A DNA stretch of 64,000 bases, from contig JANXUD010000058.1 of NCBI GenBank assembly GCA_025352045.1, forward strand, positions 1 through 64,000, read 5' to 3'. How positions within the stretch are numbered: position 1 is the stretch's first letter; each line of letters begins with the position of its first letter. The DNA is from Gammaproteobacteria bacterium. GTDB taxonomy: Bacteria > Pseudomonadota > Gammaproteobacteria > Xanthomonadales > Xanthomonadaceae. Made by a program: the position numbers and the translations under genes. Below the pieces are notes generated by a model. The model saw only the letters and a program-made list of their open reading frames with translations. It had not been told where the DNA came from and made no database searches. Shown one piece after another: positions 8,405 through 17,732 of the stretch.

Positions 8405-8908
8405 ATGACGATCCGACCTGCTTCGCACGCCCTCTCGCCCTGGACTGTCTGCCTTGGGCTGGCCTTGTTCGCCACCGTTGCCACGACAAGCGCGCAGACG
8501 GTCCTGCGTTCCGTGCGGCCCGTTTTCGTGCAGCACGCCTCCGAGGGGCCCCCACCGCCGCCGCCGGCCAGCAACACGGCCGACGCCAGCGGCTGCGCAC
8601 CGAGCGGCAAGTCATCGGGCGTCTGCTTCGGCAGCGAGACGTTTACCACTTATGTGGGCGCCGCCGCGCACTGCGCCAGTGGCGGCGGGCGCCTGCCGAC
8701 GCTGGGTGAACTGATCGGCTATCGCGCGGGATCGGGCAGCAACGAGACCGGCATCGAATGCTCCAGCGATTTCGATACCGGCTCCGGCACGCTGTGGTGC
8801 GTGGGCGACCATGGCAGCATCAGCGGCCTGGCGCTGGAAAACCAGGTTGCAACGCTGTCGACGAAGTCGGCGGAGTTTCGTTGCGTGACCTACCTGAAAC
8901 AACCGTAG
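8405..8908 (+). CDS. Secreted protein with DUF1566-like domain
   Basis: A 167-aa exported protein. The ATG at 8405 has GAGAGGAAG upstream and opens an n-region/hydrophobic core (PWTVCLGLALFATVATTSAQT) with a likely signal peptidase I site after about residue 30 (TSA-QT). A six-proline run (PPPPPP) leads into a domain with GGGRLPTLGELIGYR (about 98-112) and a C-terminal EFRCVTYL. The RLPT.xEL element is typical of DUF1566/Lcl C-terminal domains, which are adhesin-like or sulfatase-modifying-like folds; six cysteines suggest disulfides. The call is tentative. It is convergent with the DUF421 gene. Confidence 0.6.
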   Translation: MTIRPASHALSPWTVCLGLALFATVATTSAQTVLRSVRPVFVQHASEGPPPPPPASNTADASGCAPSGKSSGVCFGSETFTTYVGAAAHCASGGGRLPTLGELIGYRAGSGSNETGIECSSDFDTGSGTLWCVGDHGSISGLALENQVATLSTKSAEFRCVTYLKQP

Positions 8909-8925
8909 CCAGCCCACTGAAGCCG

Positions 8926-9453
8926 TCACGTGCGCGCGCTGGGCGGCGGCCTTTCTTTCGGAAAATAGCCGACTGTCTTGTCCTTCATCACGAAACTGAT
9001 CTTGCCGTTGCTTTCCAGGGTTGCGTATTCGATGTCCTCGGGCTTGCCGTTTTCCGCCTGGCGCAGGGACTCATCGAAATCCTCGCGACTGAGGTTTTCG
9101 CGCCGGAGCACGTCGTCGAACACCTTGCCCTGGCGCGCCAGCAGCACGGGCACGCCTTCGACCAACTCGTGCAGCTTGCGGTTCCGCGACGACAGGTAAG
9201 CCATTGCGTAGTTCAGGACGACCAGCACCGTGCATAGCACAAGCGCCGCCGGCAGCGAATTGTCGCCGCCGGTCATGCCGTTTTGCACTGCATTGCCGAT
9301 CAGGATCAGCAGCACCATGTCGAACGGCGTGAACTGCCCGACCGCGCGCTTGCCGGACACCCGCAGCATCAGCATGACCACGAAATAGACGATGACCGCG
9401 CGCAGGATCAGCTCCCACCACGGCACTCCCATGTGCCAAAAGCTCTCGGACAT
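8926..9453 (-). CDS. DUF421 (YetF-like) membrane protein
   Basis: A 175-aa protein with three N-terminal membrane segments (about residues 13-33, 40-60 and 65-88 of the chosen form) followed by a cytoplasmic domain. Seen: LILRAVIVYFVVMLMLRVSGKRAVGQFTPFD, the typical DUF421 GKR-x(3)-Q-x(3)-D element, and VEGVPVLLARQGKVFDDVLRRENLSREDF, the standard cytoplasmic opening. The function of the family is unknown; Bacillus YetF-type proteins are envelope-associated. The ATG at 9453 was chosen because it places the membrane segments at the N-terminus; the frame is open to 9609, but that extension is polar and unlike the family. GGAG lies 10 nt upstream of the start. Confidence 0.87.
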   Translation of the reverse strand: MSESFWHMGVPWWELILRAVIVYFVVMLMLRVSGKRAVGQFTPFDMVLLILIGNAVQNGMTGGDNSLPAALVLCTVLVVLNYAMAYLSSRNRKLHELVEGVPVLLARQGKVFDDVLRRENLSREDFDESLRQAENGKPEDIEYATLESNGKISFVMKDKTVGYFPKERPPPSART

Positions 9454-9959
9454 CAGCCATGCGCTCCAATGGACGGACCCCGCGTTATCGTATCCAGACC
9501 CGACGGGATGACGTGCAGGTACCTTCAACCTGCGTTCAGCCGCGGAAGACGTTCCGTCCCATTCCAAAGGGCTCGTGACCCGCACCGTAGTTGCGGGCAA
9601 AATTTGCAAGGAGCTTGGTGCACCTCCCGCATCGACGATCCCGGCGGTTCGCTGGAAAAAACTGGTTCCAGGCTAACTGACTGATTTCCAGGGCGGCAGC
9701 GGGCCGAATCGATCCGCAGGAAGGGGGCTCCCAACGGTCCCGGCGCCCAGTGGCAGCCAGCTATCTGCGGCGCCCGTCCGGCATGCTTTGCGGCATCGCA
9801 TCCACATCTGGTAGATCGTCGGGGACTATCCAGTCATTGAAATCGTGGTGCCGGAATGGCGCTACATCCAAGGCTATCGCCGTGGAATTGGTGCGACACT
9901 TGGCCTGTCCGCGCAGCCCCCGATGCCCAGGCCCAGATTCAATTGCCAGGGGTAAAGCG
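9454..9959. other. Gene-free stretch upstream of the pilin gene
   Basis: 506 nt between the divergent DUF421 and pilin genes. No reading frame here looks protein-like in composition on either strand. The part next to the pilin gene holds a possible sigma-54 promoter (9889-9904); the rest shows no RNA gene, repeat or strong hairpin that I can recognise. GC is slightly lower and more uneven than in the flanking genes. Confidence 0.5.
9889..9904 (+). promoter_or_regulatory. Possible sigma-54 promoter of the pilin gene
   Basis: TGGTGCG-ACAC-TTGGC resembles the RpoN consensus TGGCACG-N4-TTGCW, with the invariant GG at -24 kept but GG in place of GC at -12. It would leave a leader of about 45 nt before the pilin ATG. 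Type IV pilin genes are commonly RpoN/PilR dependent; that knowledge raises the odds, but the -12 mismatch lowers them. Confidence 0.3.
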
Positions 9960-10454
9960 ATGCGCGGAAAACGAGGGTTCACGCTGATCGAGTTGATGAT
10001 CGTCGTCGCGATCGTCGCCATCCTGGCAGCCATCGCGATCAGCCAGTACCAGGACTATGTGATCCGGTCCCAGATTGCAGAGGGCGCATCGCTGGCCGCT
10101 GGCGCGAAGGCATCGGTCATGGACTTCTACGCCAGGACCGGCCATTTCCCGGCCGGCGCATGCGCCGACGGCAACGAGTCCGTGGGCCTGGCAAGCCCGG
10201 CCTCGATCTCCGGTGCGTATGTTTCCAGGGTTTTCGTCGCCGGCGAGGGCTGCCCTGCCTCGCTGAACGCCGGGAGCATCCTGACGATCTTCAGCAGCGA
10301 TGCGCCCCAAAGGGCGAACAAGGCGATCGACACGGCCGGACTGATCTTCGAGCCCACCACGAATGGGGGCTCGGTGTCGTGGCAGTGCAAGAGGTTCCTG
10401 GTTGGCGGCAGCGTGGTGCTGAAAGCGAATTGGGTGCCGAGTAGTTGCCGCTGA
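9960..10454 (+). CDS. pilA: Type IV pilin (PilA-like), orphan
   Basis: A major-pilin-like protein of 164 aa. The class III signal is clear: a short basic leader MRGKRG is cleaved before Phe7, giving FTLIELMIVVAIVAILAAIA with Glu5 of the mature protein, as needed for assembly. The globular part has four cysteines (GACADG, EGCPAS, WQCKRF, SSCR); the last two form the usual C-terminal disulfide loop. The ribosome binding site AGGGG lies 7 nt upstream of the ATG at 9960. No other pilus genes (pilB, pilC, pilD, pilS/R) are in the window, so this is an orphan locus or an extra pilin allele. It could also be a minor or competence pilin, but size and loop fit a major subunit. Confidence 0.88.
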   Translation: MRGKRGFTLIELMIVVAIVAILAAIAISQYQDYVIRSQIAEGASLAAGAKASVMDFYARTGHFPAGACADGNESVGLASPASISGAYVSRVFVAGEGCPASLNAGSILTIFSSDAPQRANKAIDTAGLIFEPTTNGGSVSWQCKRFLVGGSVVLKANWVPSSCR

Positions 10455-10853
10455 TGCGACTTCCCGGCCCCGCGTCATGAGTTTCATCATGGCGCGAGGC
10501 ACTTGAAAATGTAAATCACTGCGAAGCTGGTAGGGATCGGATTGGCGGCAGCGCTGGCGTACACGGCCGCGTTGCCGGTCGGCGCAGCTACCGCGATAGC
10601 GTCGACCAAGTCGAATAGCTGAAGGGCTGTGTGGAGCAACGTTGGTTCTTGATCGCTCGAATCACGGGTTTGAATCGAGTCACGGGCTGTGCCCGGGAAC
10701 TGCCTTCCTGCAGCTCAAAATGGTCGTGTGCGAATACGCGGAAGGTGTAGATTGGCCACGGCTGCGGAGTTCCCCGCCTTACATGCATGAAAGATTTGTG
10801 AGCCGCAGGCCGCTCCGTCCCGCCTCCATGGTTCCCACGCAAGGAGAGTTCGT
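10455..10853. other. Gene-free stretch with a decayed small secreted ORF
   Basis: 399 nt between the pilin gene and the three-repeat secreted protein gene. It contains the remnant described at 10509-10622; downstream of that I see no coding frame of plausible composition, no tRNA-like fold and no repeat. The last 20 nt hold the ribosome binding site (AAGGAGAG) of the next gene. Confidence 0.5.
10509..10622 (+). pseudogene. Small signal-peptide-like ORF with stop at codon 2
   Basis: GAGG, 9 nt of spacing, then ATG is followed at once by TAA. The same frame then stays open for 35 codons and reads ITAKLVGIGLAAALAYTAALP and on to VGAATAIASTKSNS before TGA at 10620-10622. If TAA were AAA the product would start MKITAKLVGIGLAAALAY, a textbook signal peptide. 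The reading is that a small exported peptide gene lost its second codon by one base change, or that this is an ATG-stop regulatory element. The evidence is composition only. Confidence 0.3.
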
Positions 10854-11666
10854 ATGAGACTGCTACTGTCCTCACTGATCATGACGGCGACCCTGGTTTG
10901 CGCAGGGGCCGCCCACGCAGCACAGACCGCCAAGTGCGCGGACGGGACCACCTCAAGTGCCAAGACCGAGAAGGGGGCATGCTCCCGGCACGGTGGCGTC
11001 AAGGAGTGGTATGGCGCCAGCGCAGCACCTGCTCCGGCTTCCGCGCCCGCTCCGATGGCCAAGGCCGAATCCCGCTCCACCTCGGCGGGCACGGCGTCCG
11101 GTGCTTCGGCTCAGTGCGCCGACGGTTCGTATTCGCGCGCCGCGACCCAGGAAAGGGCTTGCACCCGCCACGGGGGAGTCAAGACATGGATGGGCAAGAC
11201 GACGCCCGCAGCATCGCCGTCGAATCCACCTCCCATGCCATCTGCGAACCCGGGCGCCCCGCGGCACACAGTCGCAGGCGCAACCGCGTTGTGCGCCGAC
11301 GGCTCCAGTTCACGCGCCAGCACCATCGCAGGTGCGTGCTCCAAACACGGTGGCGTCAAAACGTGGATGGGTGCGACGGCGTCCCCCGCCCAACCGCCTT
11401 CCGTCACGCCGTATTCCCGACCCCCTGTCCCGGCGGCCGTACCGGCGCCCACGACAAGCTCGACTCCTGCCACGCGTCCAGCCACGTACCCGGCCACGCC
11501 CAGAGGCAATCCTGGCAACGGAACCGTTTGGGTAAACCTCAAGTCCAAGGTCTATCACTGCTCGACGGACTCGTGGTACGGCAAGACCAAGATGGGGGCT
11601 TACATGTCCGAGCCCGAGGCGACCGCCAAAGGTTACCGTCCCGAGAAGGGCAAACCCTGCAACTGA
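10854..11666 (+). CDS. Secreted protein with three CADG...HGGVK repeats (DUF3761-like)
   Basis: A 270-aa exported protein. The signal peptide MRLLLSSLIMTATLVCAGAAHAA is cleaved after about residue 22. Three copies of a 30-residue unit follow: CADGTTSSAKTEKGACSRHGGVKEW (about 28-52), CADGSYSRAATQERACTRHGGVKTW (about 87-111) and CADGSSSRASTIAGACSKHGGVKTW (about 147-171). They are separated by Ala/Pro/Ser linkers, so each unit probably has one disulfide. The units match what I know as DUF3761. The C-terminal 50 residues form a different domain (VWVNLKSKVYHCSTDSWYGKTKMG...), with a Cys pair. No catalytic motif is visible; a surface-binding or envelope role is inference. The start has AAGGAGAG 8 nt upstream. 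Confidence 0.78.
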   Translation: MRLLLSSLIMTATLVCAGAAHAAQTAKCADGTTSSAKTEKGACSRHGGVKEWYGASAAPAPASAPAPMAKAESRSTSAGTASGASAQCADGSYSRAATQERACTRHGGVKTWMGKTTPAASPSNPPPMPSANPGAPRHTVAGATALCADGSSSRASTIAGACSKHGGVKTWMGATASPAQPPSVTPYSRPPVPAAVPAPTTSSTPATRPATYPATPRGNPGNGTVWVNLKSKVYHCSTDSWYGKTKMGAYMSEPEATAKGYRPEKGKPCN

Positions 11667-11854
11667 GAATGAGCGACGGCGAACCTCCGCAATCGCCGAT
11701 CTCGTCCTGCACGAGCCATGGCACCAAGGCACGCGCTTCGGCGGACGATTCCATGCAAACGCCCGAGGCTGGTCTCGGGCGACAGCCACGCGCGATACCG
11801 AGCCTGCGTTCGCGCCGCGGCCAGTCGGATCAATGGCACGTTTTCGGCACACAA

Positions 11855-11878
11855 CAAAAAGCCGCAAATCGTGCGGCT
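11855..11878 (-). terminator. Intrinsic terminator of tRNA-Phe
   Basis: On the minus strand a 7-bp stem AGCCGCA / TGCGGCT with a 5-nt loop is followed by TTTTTGTTG. It lies about 22 nt after the 3' end of the tRNA gene. Confidence 0.8.
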
Positions 11879-11899
11879 GGCGTAAGTCACTGAAATATA

Positions 11900-11975
11900 T
11901 GGTGGCCGAGGACGGAATCGAACCGCCGACACGGGGATTTTCAATCCCCTGCTCTACCAACTGAGCTACTCGGCC
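11900..11975 (-). tRNA. tRNA-Phe (GAA)
   Basis: A 76-nt cloverleaf read on the minus strand. The acceptor stem GGCCGAG pairs with CTCGGCC, followed by A and an encoded CCA. The D arm contains AGCTCAGTTGGTAGAGC; the anticodon arm is GGGGA-TTGAAAA-TCCCC with anticodon GAA; the T arm contains GGTTCGATTCC. All arms pair without mismatch. An intrinsic terminator follows, so it is a single-gene transcript. tRNA genes are common integration sites, but no integrase or direct repeat is seen here. Confidence 0.98.
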
Positions 11976-12070
11976 AAGGATCTGGCGCGCCCTGGACGAC
12001 CGGGGCGAGCTGGAAATGATAGCCGGGCGGGTGGGGGCGGGGCAAGGCGATGGGTCGCGAGGGCGGCCAA

Positions 12071-12094
12071 TCGCGGCTGAAGCCGCTCCCACCA
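12071..12094 (+). repeat. REP-like repeat, half element
   Basis: TCGCGGCTGAAGCCGCTCCC contains the self-complementary core GCGGCT-GA-AGCCGC. It matches one arm of the full element at 20409-20463. It sits between the tRNA and the yggX stop codon, as intergenic REP elements do, and could add transcript stability to the ftsY-yggX operon end. Confidence 0.6.
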
Positions 12095-12096
12095 GC

Positions 12097-12372
12097 TCAA
12101 TCCTCGGCGGGGGGCACGTAACCGGCAGGAGCGGCGGCGCCTTCGCCGAACAGGAATTTCTCCATTTCCCCCTCCAGGAAGGCCCGGTGCTTGGGATCCA
12201 GGGGCGACAGGCGGTTCTCGTTGATCAGCATCGTCTGGTGCGCCAGCCACTCAGCCCAGGCGGCGCGGCCGATGTTCTCGTAGACGCGCTGGCCCAAGGG
12301 GCCGGGCCAGGGCACGTAGGCCAGGCCCTCGGCCTCGGCCTGCTGTTTGACGCAGAACACGATGCGCGCCAT
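12097..12372 (-). CDS. yggX: YggX family Fe(2+)-trafficking/oxidative damage protection protein
   Basis: A 91-aa cytosolic protein with the YggX opening [17 protein letters not shown], including Cys7, which is needed for protection of Fe-S enzymes in the Salmonella protein. [29 protein letters not shown] is the family core. The product is implicated in iron delivery or in limiting superoxide damage to Fe-S clusters. It is the last gene of ftsY-AsmA-mutY-yggX, 10 nt after mutY. The mutY-yggX pairing is conserved in many gammaproteobacteria and makes sense because MutY carries a [4Fe-4S] cluster. The start at 12372 is the standard one; the frame is open further upstream but inside mutY. Confidence 0.96.
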   Translation of the reverse strand: MARIVFCVKQQAEAEGLAYVPWPGPLGQRVYENIGRAAWAEWLAHQTMLINENRLSPLDPKHRAFLEGEMEKFLFGEGAAAPAGYVPPAED

Positions 12373-12382
12373 GCGGGGTCCT

Positions 12383-13435
12383 TCAAAGTTCGGTGAGCAG
12401 CTTGCGCACGGGGGCGGGCAGGCCGACGTCGGGCAGCGCGTCGAATGCAAGCCAGCGCAGCTCGGCATTGTCGCCGATGCGCGCGGCCGAGGGCGACACG
12501 CCCGCCCACAGCAGTGGGGCGATGTGCAGCTTGTAGTGGCTGAAACCATGCTCGATCAGGGCCAGCGGCGTGTTCGCCTCGAAGTCGGCGCCGGTGTGCC
12601 GGGCGACGAACTCGCGCGCGCCGTCGTGGTCGGCGACTTCGGGCAGGGACCACATGCCCGACCACACGCCGGTGGCGGGGCGACGCGTGAGCAGCACGCG
12701 GCCTTCGCCGTCGCGCAAGACCAGCATGATCGTCCGCCGCTCCGGCAGCGGCTTGCCGGGCTTTGACTGCGGCAGCTCGGTGATGCGGCCCTCGCGCAGG
12801 GCAACGCAGCGATCCTGCATCGGGCACAGCACGCAGGACGGATCGCTGCGCGTGCACAAGGTTGCGCCGAAATCCATGATCGCCTGGGTATAGTCGGCCA
12901 GCCGCTCGTGCGGCAGGTGCGCTTGCGCGAGCTCCCACAGTTGCTTCTCGACCGGGCCGCTGCCGGGCCAGCCGTCCACGCCGTGATAGCGCGCCAGCGT
13001 GCGCTTGACGTTGCCGTCGAGGATCGCGAAGCGCAGGCCGTGCGCCTGGGCGAGGATGGCGCTGGCGGTGCTGCGGCCGATGCCGGGCAGGGCGGCGAGG
13101 GCGTCGAAGTCCGCGGGCAATTCGCCGCCATGTTCGGCGACGCAGCGTTGCGCGGCCGCGTGCAGGTTGCGTGCCCGCGCGTAATAGCCCAGTCCGGACC
13201 ACAGTGCGATGACGCGATCGGCGTCGGCTGCCGCCAGCGCGCCGATGTCGGGCAATTCGCGCACGAAGCGCTCGAAATAGGGAATGACCACCTGGACCTG
13301 GGTCTGCTGCAGCATGATCTCCGACAGCCACACGCGGTACGGCGAGCGCGGATGCTGCCAGGGCAGGTCGTGGCGGCCGTCGTGGTCGAACCAGCGCAGC
13401 AGGCGCGCGGCGAATTCGTCGGGTGCGTCGCTCAT
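12383..13435 (-). CDS. mutY: A/G-specific adenine DNA glycosylase MutY
   Basis: Removes adenine mispaired with 8-oxoguanine or G (base excision repair). The protein has 350 aa. Seen: [13 protein letters not shown] (catalytic Glu, about residue 38), a helix-hairpin-helix [12 protein letters not shown] (about 113-124), [11 protein letters not shown] with the catalytic Asp (about 190), and a [4Fe-4S] cluster site of pattern C-x6-C-x2-C-x5-C ([17 protein letters not shown]). The C-terminal half is the NUDIX-like 8-oxoG recognition domain ([19 protein letters not shown]...). Its ATG overlaps the stop of the AsmA-like gene (ATGA), so translation is coupled. Confidence 0.98.
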   Translation of the reverse strand: MSDAPDEFAARLLRWFDHDGRHDLPWQHPRSPYRVWLSEIMLQQTQVQVVIPYFERFVRELPDIGALAAADADRVIALWSGLGYYARARNLHAAAQRCVAEHGGELPADFDALAALPGIGRSTASAILAQAHGLRFAILDGNVKRTLARYHGVDGWPGSGPVEKQLWELAQAHLPHERLADYTQAIMDFGATLCTRSDPSCVLCPMQDRCVALREGRITELPQSKPGKPLPERRTIMLVLRDGEGRVLLTRRPATGVWSGMWSLPEVADHDGAREFVARHTGADFEANTPLALIEHGFSHYKLHIAPLLWAGVSPSAARIGDNAELRWLAFDALPDVGLPAPVRKLLTEL

Positions 13436-14571
13436 CGCGCCGTGGCCGCGGCCGCGTCGGGACTGATCGTCGCCTCGACGCCTTCCAGCTTCACGCCATC
13501 GAACTGCAGCACCGGCGTGTGCAAGGTTCCCGCCATCGGTGGCAAGGGCGAGGCGGGCGTGGCCGCCACCCAGTCGCGCAATGCCGCCACCTGGAGCGAG
13601 GCATCCAGCGTGGTCTGGCCCTTGGCGACCTGCAGGCGCATCGCGTCGGACACGTCCTTGCGGCCAAGGTAGGCCAGGTGCACGGGAAGGTCCTTGGTCT
13701 GCGAGGCGAGCGGCTCGGGCAGGTTGGGCCAGACGGCGGGCCATTCGCGCAGCAGCCCGTCGAAGCCGAAGTCCAGGCGCGCATCCGAGCGCAAAGTCGC
13801 CTTGCCGGCGATGTGCGGCAGCGGCGAATCGCCCTGTACGTCGAGGCGATCGGCGTCGAGCGTGAGCAGGTTGTCGATGGAGGCATAGCGGCCGGCCAGG
13901 CCGAGCTTGAAGGCGAGCGGTTTTGGCGCCTGCTGCAGGCTCCCCGTGCTCTCGAGCGTGTACGCGGACGCGAGGCCCGCAGTGGCGAGCGCCAGGTGCA
14001 GCTTCGCGTCCAGGTGGGTGGTGCCCTGCTCGTAGCGCCCCGACGCGGAGATGTCGGCTGGCTCGCCCTGCTTGAGCCGGGGGAGGCCGAGCAAGAGGCC
14101 GCGCACTGCAAAGCCGGCGCCCAGGATCGTGCCGCCGCGCAGGTCCAGGCCGTGGGTCAGGGTGGGCAGCTTGAAGGGTTGCTTCGGGCGCGAGGCGAGC
14201 CAGCGTTGCAATCCGTCGATGCGCAGCACCGGCGAGTCGAGCTGCAGGCGCGTGATCACCGGTTCGCCGCCAGTGATGGTGGCCCAGGGCAGGGAGATTT
14301 CCGCGTGTTTGGCGGTGAGGAAGGGCGCACCGTCGAGCTCCGCCACGGTGAGGCCGGGAAGCAGGAGTCGCGGTTCCGGACGCAGCGCGTATTCGGGCGT
14401 GCCGCTGAAGCCGAAGCGCAGTTGCAGCGCCGTGCCGGCGCGCTCGAGCACGGTGGCGGCCAGGCGGTTGGGTTCGAGTTGACGGTTGATCCACCAGGCT
14501 GCAACAAAACCCAGCAACGCCAGCACACCCAGCACCACCAGCCAGCGGCGGGCGCGCCGGGACAGGGCCAT
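13432..14571 (-). CDS. AsmA-like envelope protein
   Basis: A 379-aa protein with one N-terminal membrane anchor (RRARRWLVVLGVLALLGFVAAWW, residues about 5-27) and a large periplasmic part rich in beta strands. The region right after the anchor (LAATVLERAGTALQLRFGF... and ITRLQLDSPVLRIDGLQRWLAS) matches the opening of AsmA/TamB-type proteins, which act in outer-membrane assembly and lipid transport. It is shorter than E. coli AsmA (617 aa). It sits between ftsY and mutY, with overlaps at both ends (TGATG with ftsY, ATGA with mutY). That placement within an operon is conserved in xanthomonads as far as I recall. The exact role is unknown. Confidence 0.75.
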   Translation of the reverse strand: MALSRRARRWLVVLGVLALLGFVAAWWINRQLEPNRLAATVLERAGTALQLRFGFSGTPEYALRPEPRLLLPGLTVAELDGAPFLTAKHAEISLPWATITGGEPVITRLQLDSPVLRIDGLQRWLASRPKQPFKLPTLTHGLDLRGGTILGAGFAVRGLLLGLPRLKQGEPADISASGRYEQGTTHLDAKLHLALATAGLASAYTLESTGSLQQAPKPLAFKLGLAGRYASIDNLLTLDADRLDVQGDSPLPHIAGKATLRSDARLDFGFDGLLREWPAVWPNLPEPLASQTKDLPVHLAYLGRKDVSDAMRLQVAKGQTTLDASLQVAALRDWVAATPASPLPPMAGTLHTPVLQFDGVKLEGVEATISPDAAAATAR

Positions 14572-15695
14572 CAGGCGCCCAGTCGCTCCGGCAACAGCGC
14601 ATCCACGAATGCCTCGGGGTCGAACACGCGAAGGTCCTCGAGCTTTTCGCCCAGGCCGATGAAGCGGATCGGGATGTTGAACTCGCGCGCGAGCGCAAAC
14701 AGCACGCCACCCTTGGCGCTGCCGTCCAGCTTGGTCACCACCAGGCCGGTGACGCCCACGGCCGCGTGGAAGGCACGCAACTGGCTGAGCGCGTTCTGCC
14801 CGGTGGTTCCGTCGATCACCATCAGCACTTCGTGCGGCGCGCCGGGATCGAGCTTGGCCAGCACGCGGCGGATCTTGCCCAGCTCGGCCATCAGGCCGGC
14901 CTGCGTATGCAGGCGGCCGGCGGTGTCGGCGATCAGCACGTCGAAACCACGTGACCTGGCGGCCTGCAATGCGTCGAAGGCGACCGACGCGGCATCGGCG
15001 TTCTGGCCCTGCGAAATCACCACGACGTTGTTGCGCTCCCCCCAGATCTTGAGCTGCTCGACTGCGGCTGCGCGGAAGGTATCGCCCGCGGCGAGCATCA
15101 GGCTGTGCCCGTCTTCCTGGAAGCGGCGCGCCAGCTTGCCAATGGTGGTGGTCTTGCCGACGCCGTTCACGCCGACGGTCAGGATGACGAAGGGTGCGCG
15201 CGAGGCATCGATCTCGAGCGGCACGGCGATCGGCTTGAGGATGGCGAGCAGGTCGTCGCGCAAGGCCTGCTGCAGGGCGGCGGCGTCGGCAAACTCGCGC
15301 GCCTTCATGCGCTTGCGCAGGTTCGCCACGACATCGGCGGAGGCGCCGACGCCCACATCGGCGCTGATCAGCGCGGTTTCGATCTCCTCGAGCAAATCCT
15401 CGCTCAGCTTGGGATTGCCCGAGAACAGCCCGCCCAGGCTGCGCGCCAGCAGGCTGGCGCCCAGGGTCTGCTTGACTGCGACGCGGGCGGCGGCTTTTTC
15501 GGCCTCGAGCCGCGCGGCCTTTTCGGCCTGCACGTCGGAATAGGCGCGGACTAGGTCGTCGGGACTGAAGCCCCTCGCCACCGGCGGCGCATGCGCGCCT
15601 GGCGCGGCGCCTTCCGGCGCGGAGCCGGCAGGCGTGGTGGGAGCGGGCTTGTCGGAAGTCGGTGCGACCGGCTTTTTCTTCAGGAATTCGAACAT
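14571..15695 (-). CDS. ftsY: Signal recognition particle receptor FtsY
   Basis: SRP receptor GTPase that brings ribosome-nascent chain complexes to the Sec translocon. The protein has 374 aa. The short N-terminal A domain (MFEFLKKKPVAPTSDKP..., Pro/Ala-rich) is followed by the helical N domain (SLLARSLGGLFSGNPKLSEDLLEEIETALI) and the G domain: P-loop GVNGVGKTTTIGKLA (about 180-194), DTFRAAAVEQL, DTAGRLHTQAGLM (about 262-274), TKLDGSAKGG (about 325) and GLGEKLEDLRVFDPEAFV at the end. The ATG at 15695 gives the standard MFEFLKKK start; the longer open frame up to 15779 has no support. First gene of the ftsY-AsmA-mutY-yggX operon, divergent from rsmD. Confidence 0.98.
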   Translation of the reverse strand: MFEFLKKKPVAPTSDKPAPTTPAGSAPEGAAPGAHAPPVARGFSPDDLVRAYSDVQAEKAARLEAEKAAARVAVKQTLGASLLARSLGGLFSGNPKLSEDLLEEIETALISADVGVGASADVVANLRKRMKAREFADAAALQQALRDDLLAILKPIAVPLEIDASRAPFVILTVGVNGVGKTTTIGKLARRFQEDGHSLMLAAGDTFRAAAVEQLKIWGERNNVVVISQGQNADAASVAFDALQAARSRGFDVLIADTAGRLHTQAGLMAELGKIRRVLAKLDPGAPHEVLMVIDGTTGQNALSQLRAFHAAVGVTGLVVTKLDGSAKGGVLFALAREFNIPIRFIGLGEKLEDLRVFDPEAFVDALLPERLGA

Positions 15696-15765
15696 CACCA
15701 AGCGACCACGCCCGTAAAACCGGGGACAATGCGCGAATGTTATCACCCGGTCCCCGAGCCCCCCG

Positions 15766-16895
<1,130 letters not shown>

Positions 16896-16907
16896 ACGAG
16901 GTTCGCC

Positions 16908-17435
16908 ATGTCCCGTTCCCTGCTTGCCCTCCTGCTGTCCCTGTCCGCCCTCTTCCTCGGCGCCTGTACTTCGTCCGAAGAAGACACAGGCGAGGCGCCG
17001 AAGAAGGTCGCCGCGCCGCTCGTCGAATTGCACGCCCCGGCCACTGCCGACGACCTGCAGTGGAAGCAGTACCTGCAGCAGGTGGTTTCGCGCAACATGA
17101 ACGGCGTGACCGATCGCGTGTTCCCGTACTACCTGCCGGCCAACAGCACCGTGCCGACGCCGGGCGATTCGGAAAACCGCAGCCAGTTCGACCGGCAGCT
17201 CGAGAACGTCACCACGGTGGTCACCCGCACCGTGCTGCCGGGCAACATGCTGGCGTTCGGTTCGCCCGACAGCGCGAAGATGGCGGACTTGATTGCCGGC
17301 GCCTTCAGCGGCGCCAAGCCCGACGCGCTCAAGGGCTCGCAGGTGCTGTTCATCGGCAAGCCGGCCGAGCAGGCGCGCGTCCAGGCCCTGGTCGAGGCTG
17401 CAGGCGCGAAGTTCATCTTCGTCGAAGCCAAATAG
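16908..17435 (+). CDS. Lipoprotein of unknown function (175 aa)
   Basis: The signal peptide MSRSLLALLLSLSALFLGAC ends in lipobox LGAC (Cys20). The mature protein starts with an acidic linker (TSSEEDTGEAPKK) and then forms a small alpha/beta domain ending VLFIGKPAEQARVQALVEAAGAKFIFVEAK. I do not recognise the family; the last 35 residues look like an alpha/beta unit seen in periplasmic proteins. It lies between coaD and a ferredoxin gene (12 nt and 42 nt gaps), probably in one operon. No metal or catalytic motif is visible. Confidence 0.75.
   Translation: MSRSLLALLLSLSALFLGACTSSEEDTGEAPKKVAAPLVELHAPATADDLQWKQYLQQVVSRNMNGVTDRVFPYYLPANSTVPTPGDSENRSQFDRQLENVTTVVTRTVLPGNMLAFGSPDSAKMADLIAGAFSGAKPDALKGSQVLFIGKPAEQARVQALVEAAGAKFIFVEAK

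Positions 17436-17731
<296 letters not shown>

Positions 17732-17732
<1 letters not shown>

Noticed and set aside
11900-11975. tRNA-Phe as an integration site for an island
   Set aside because: No integrase, no direct repeat of the tRNA 3' end and no change in gene type downstream.
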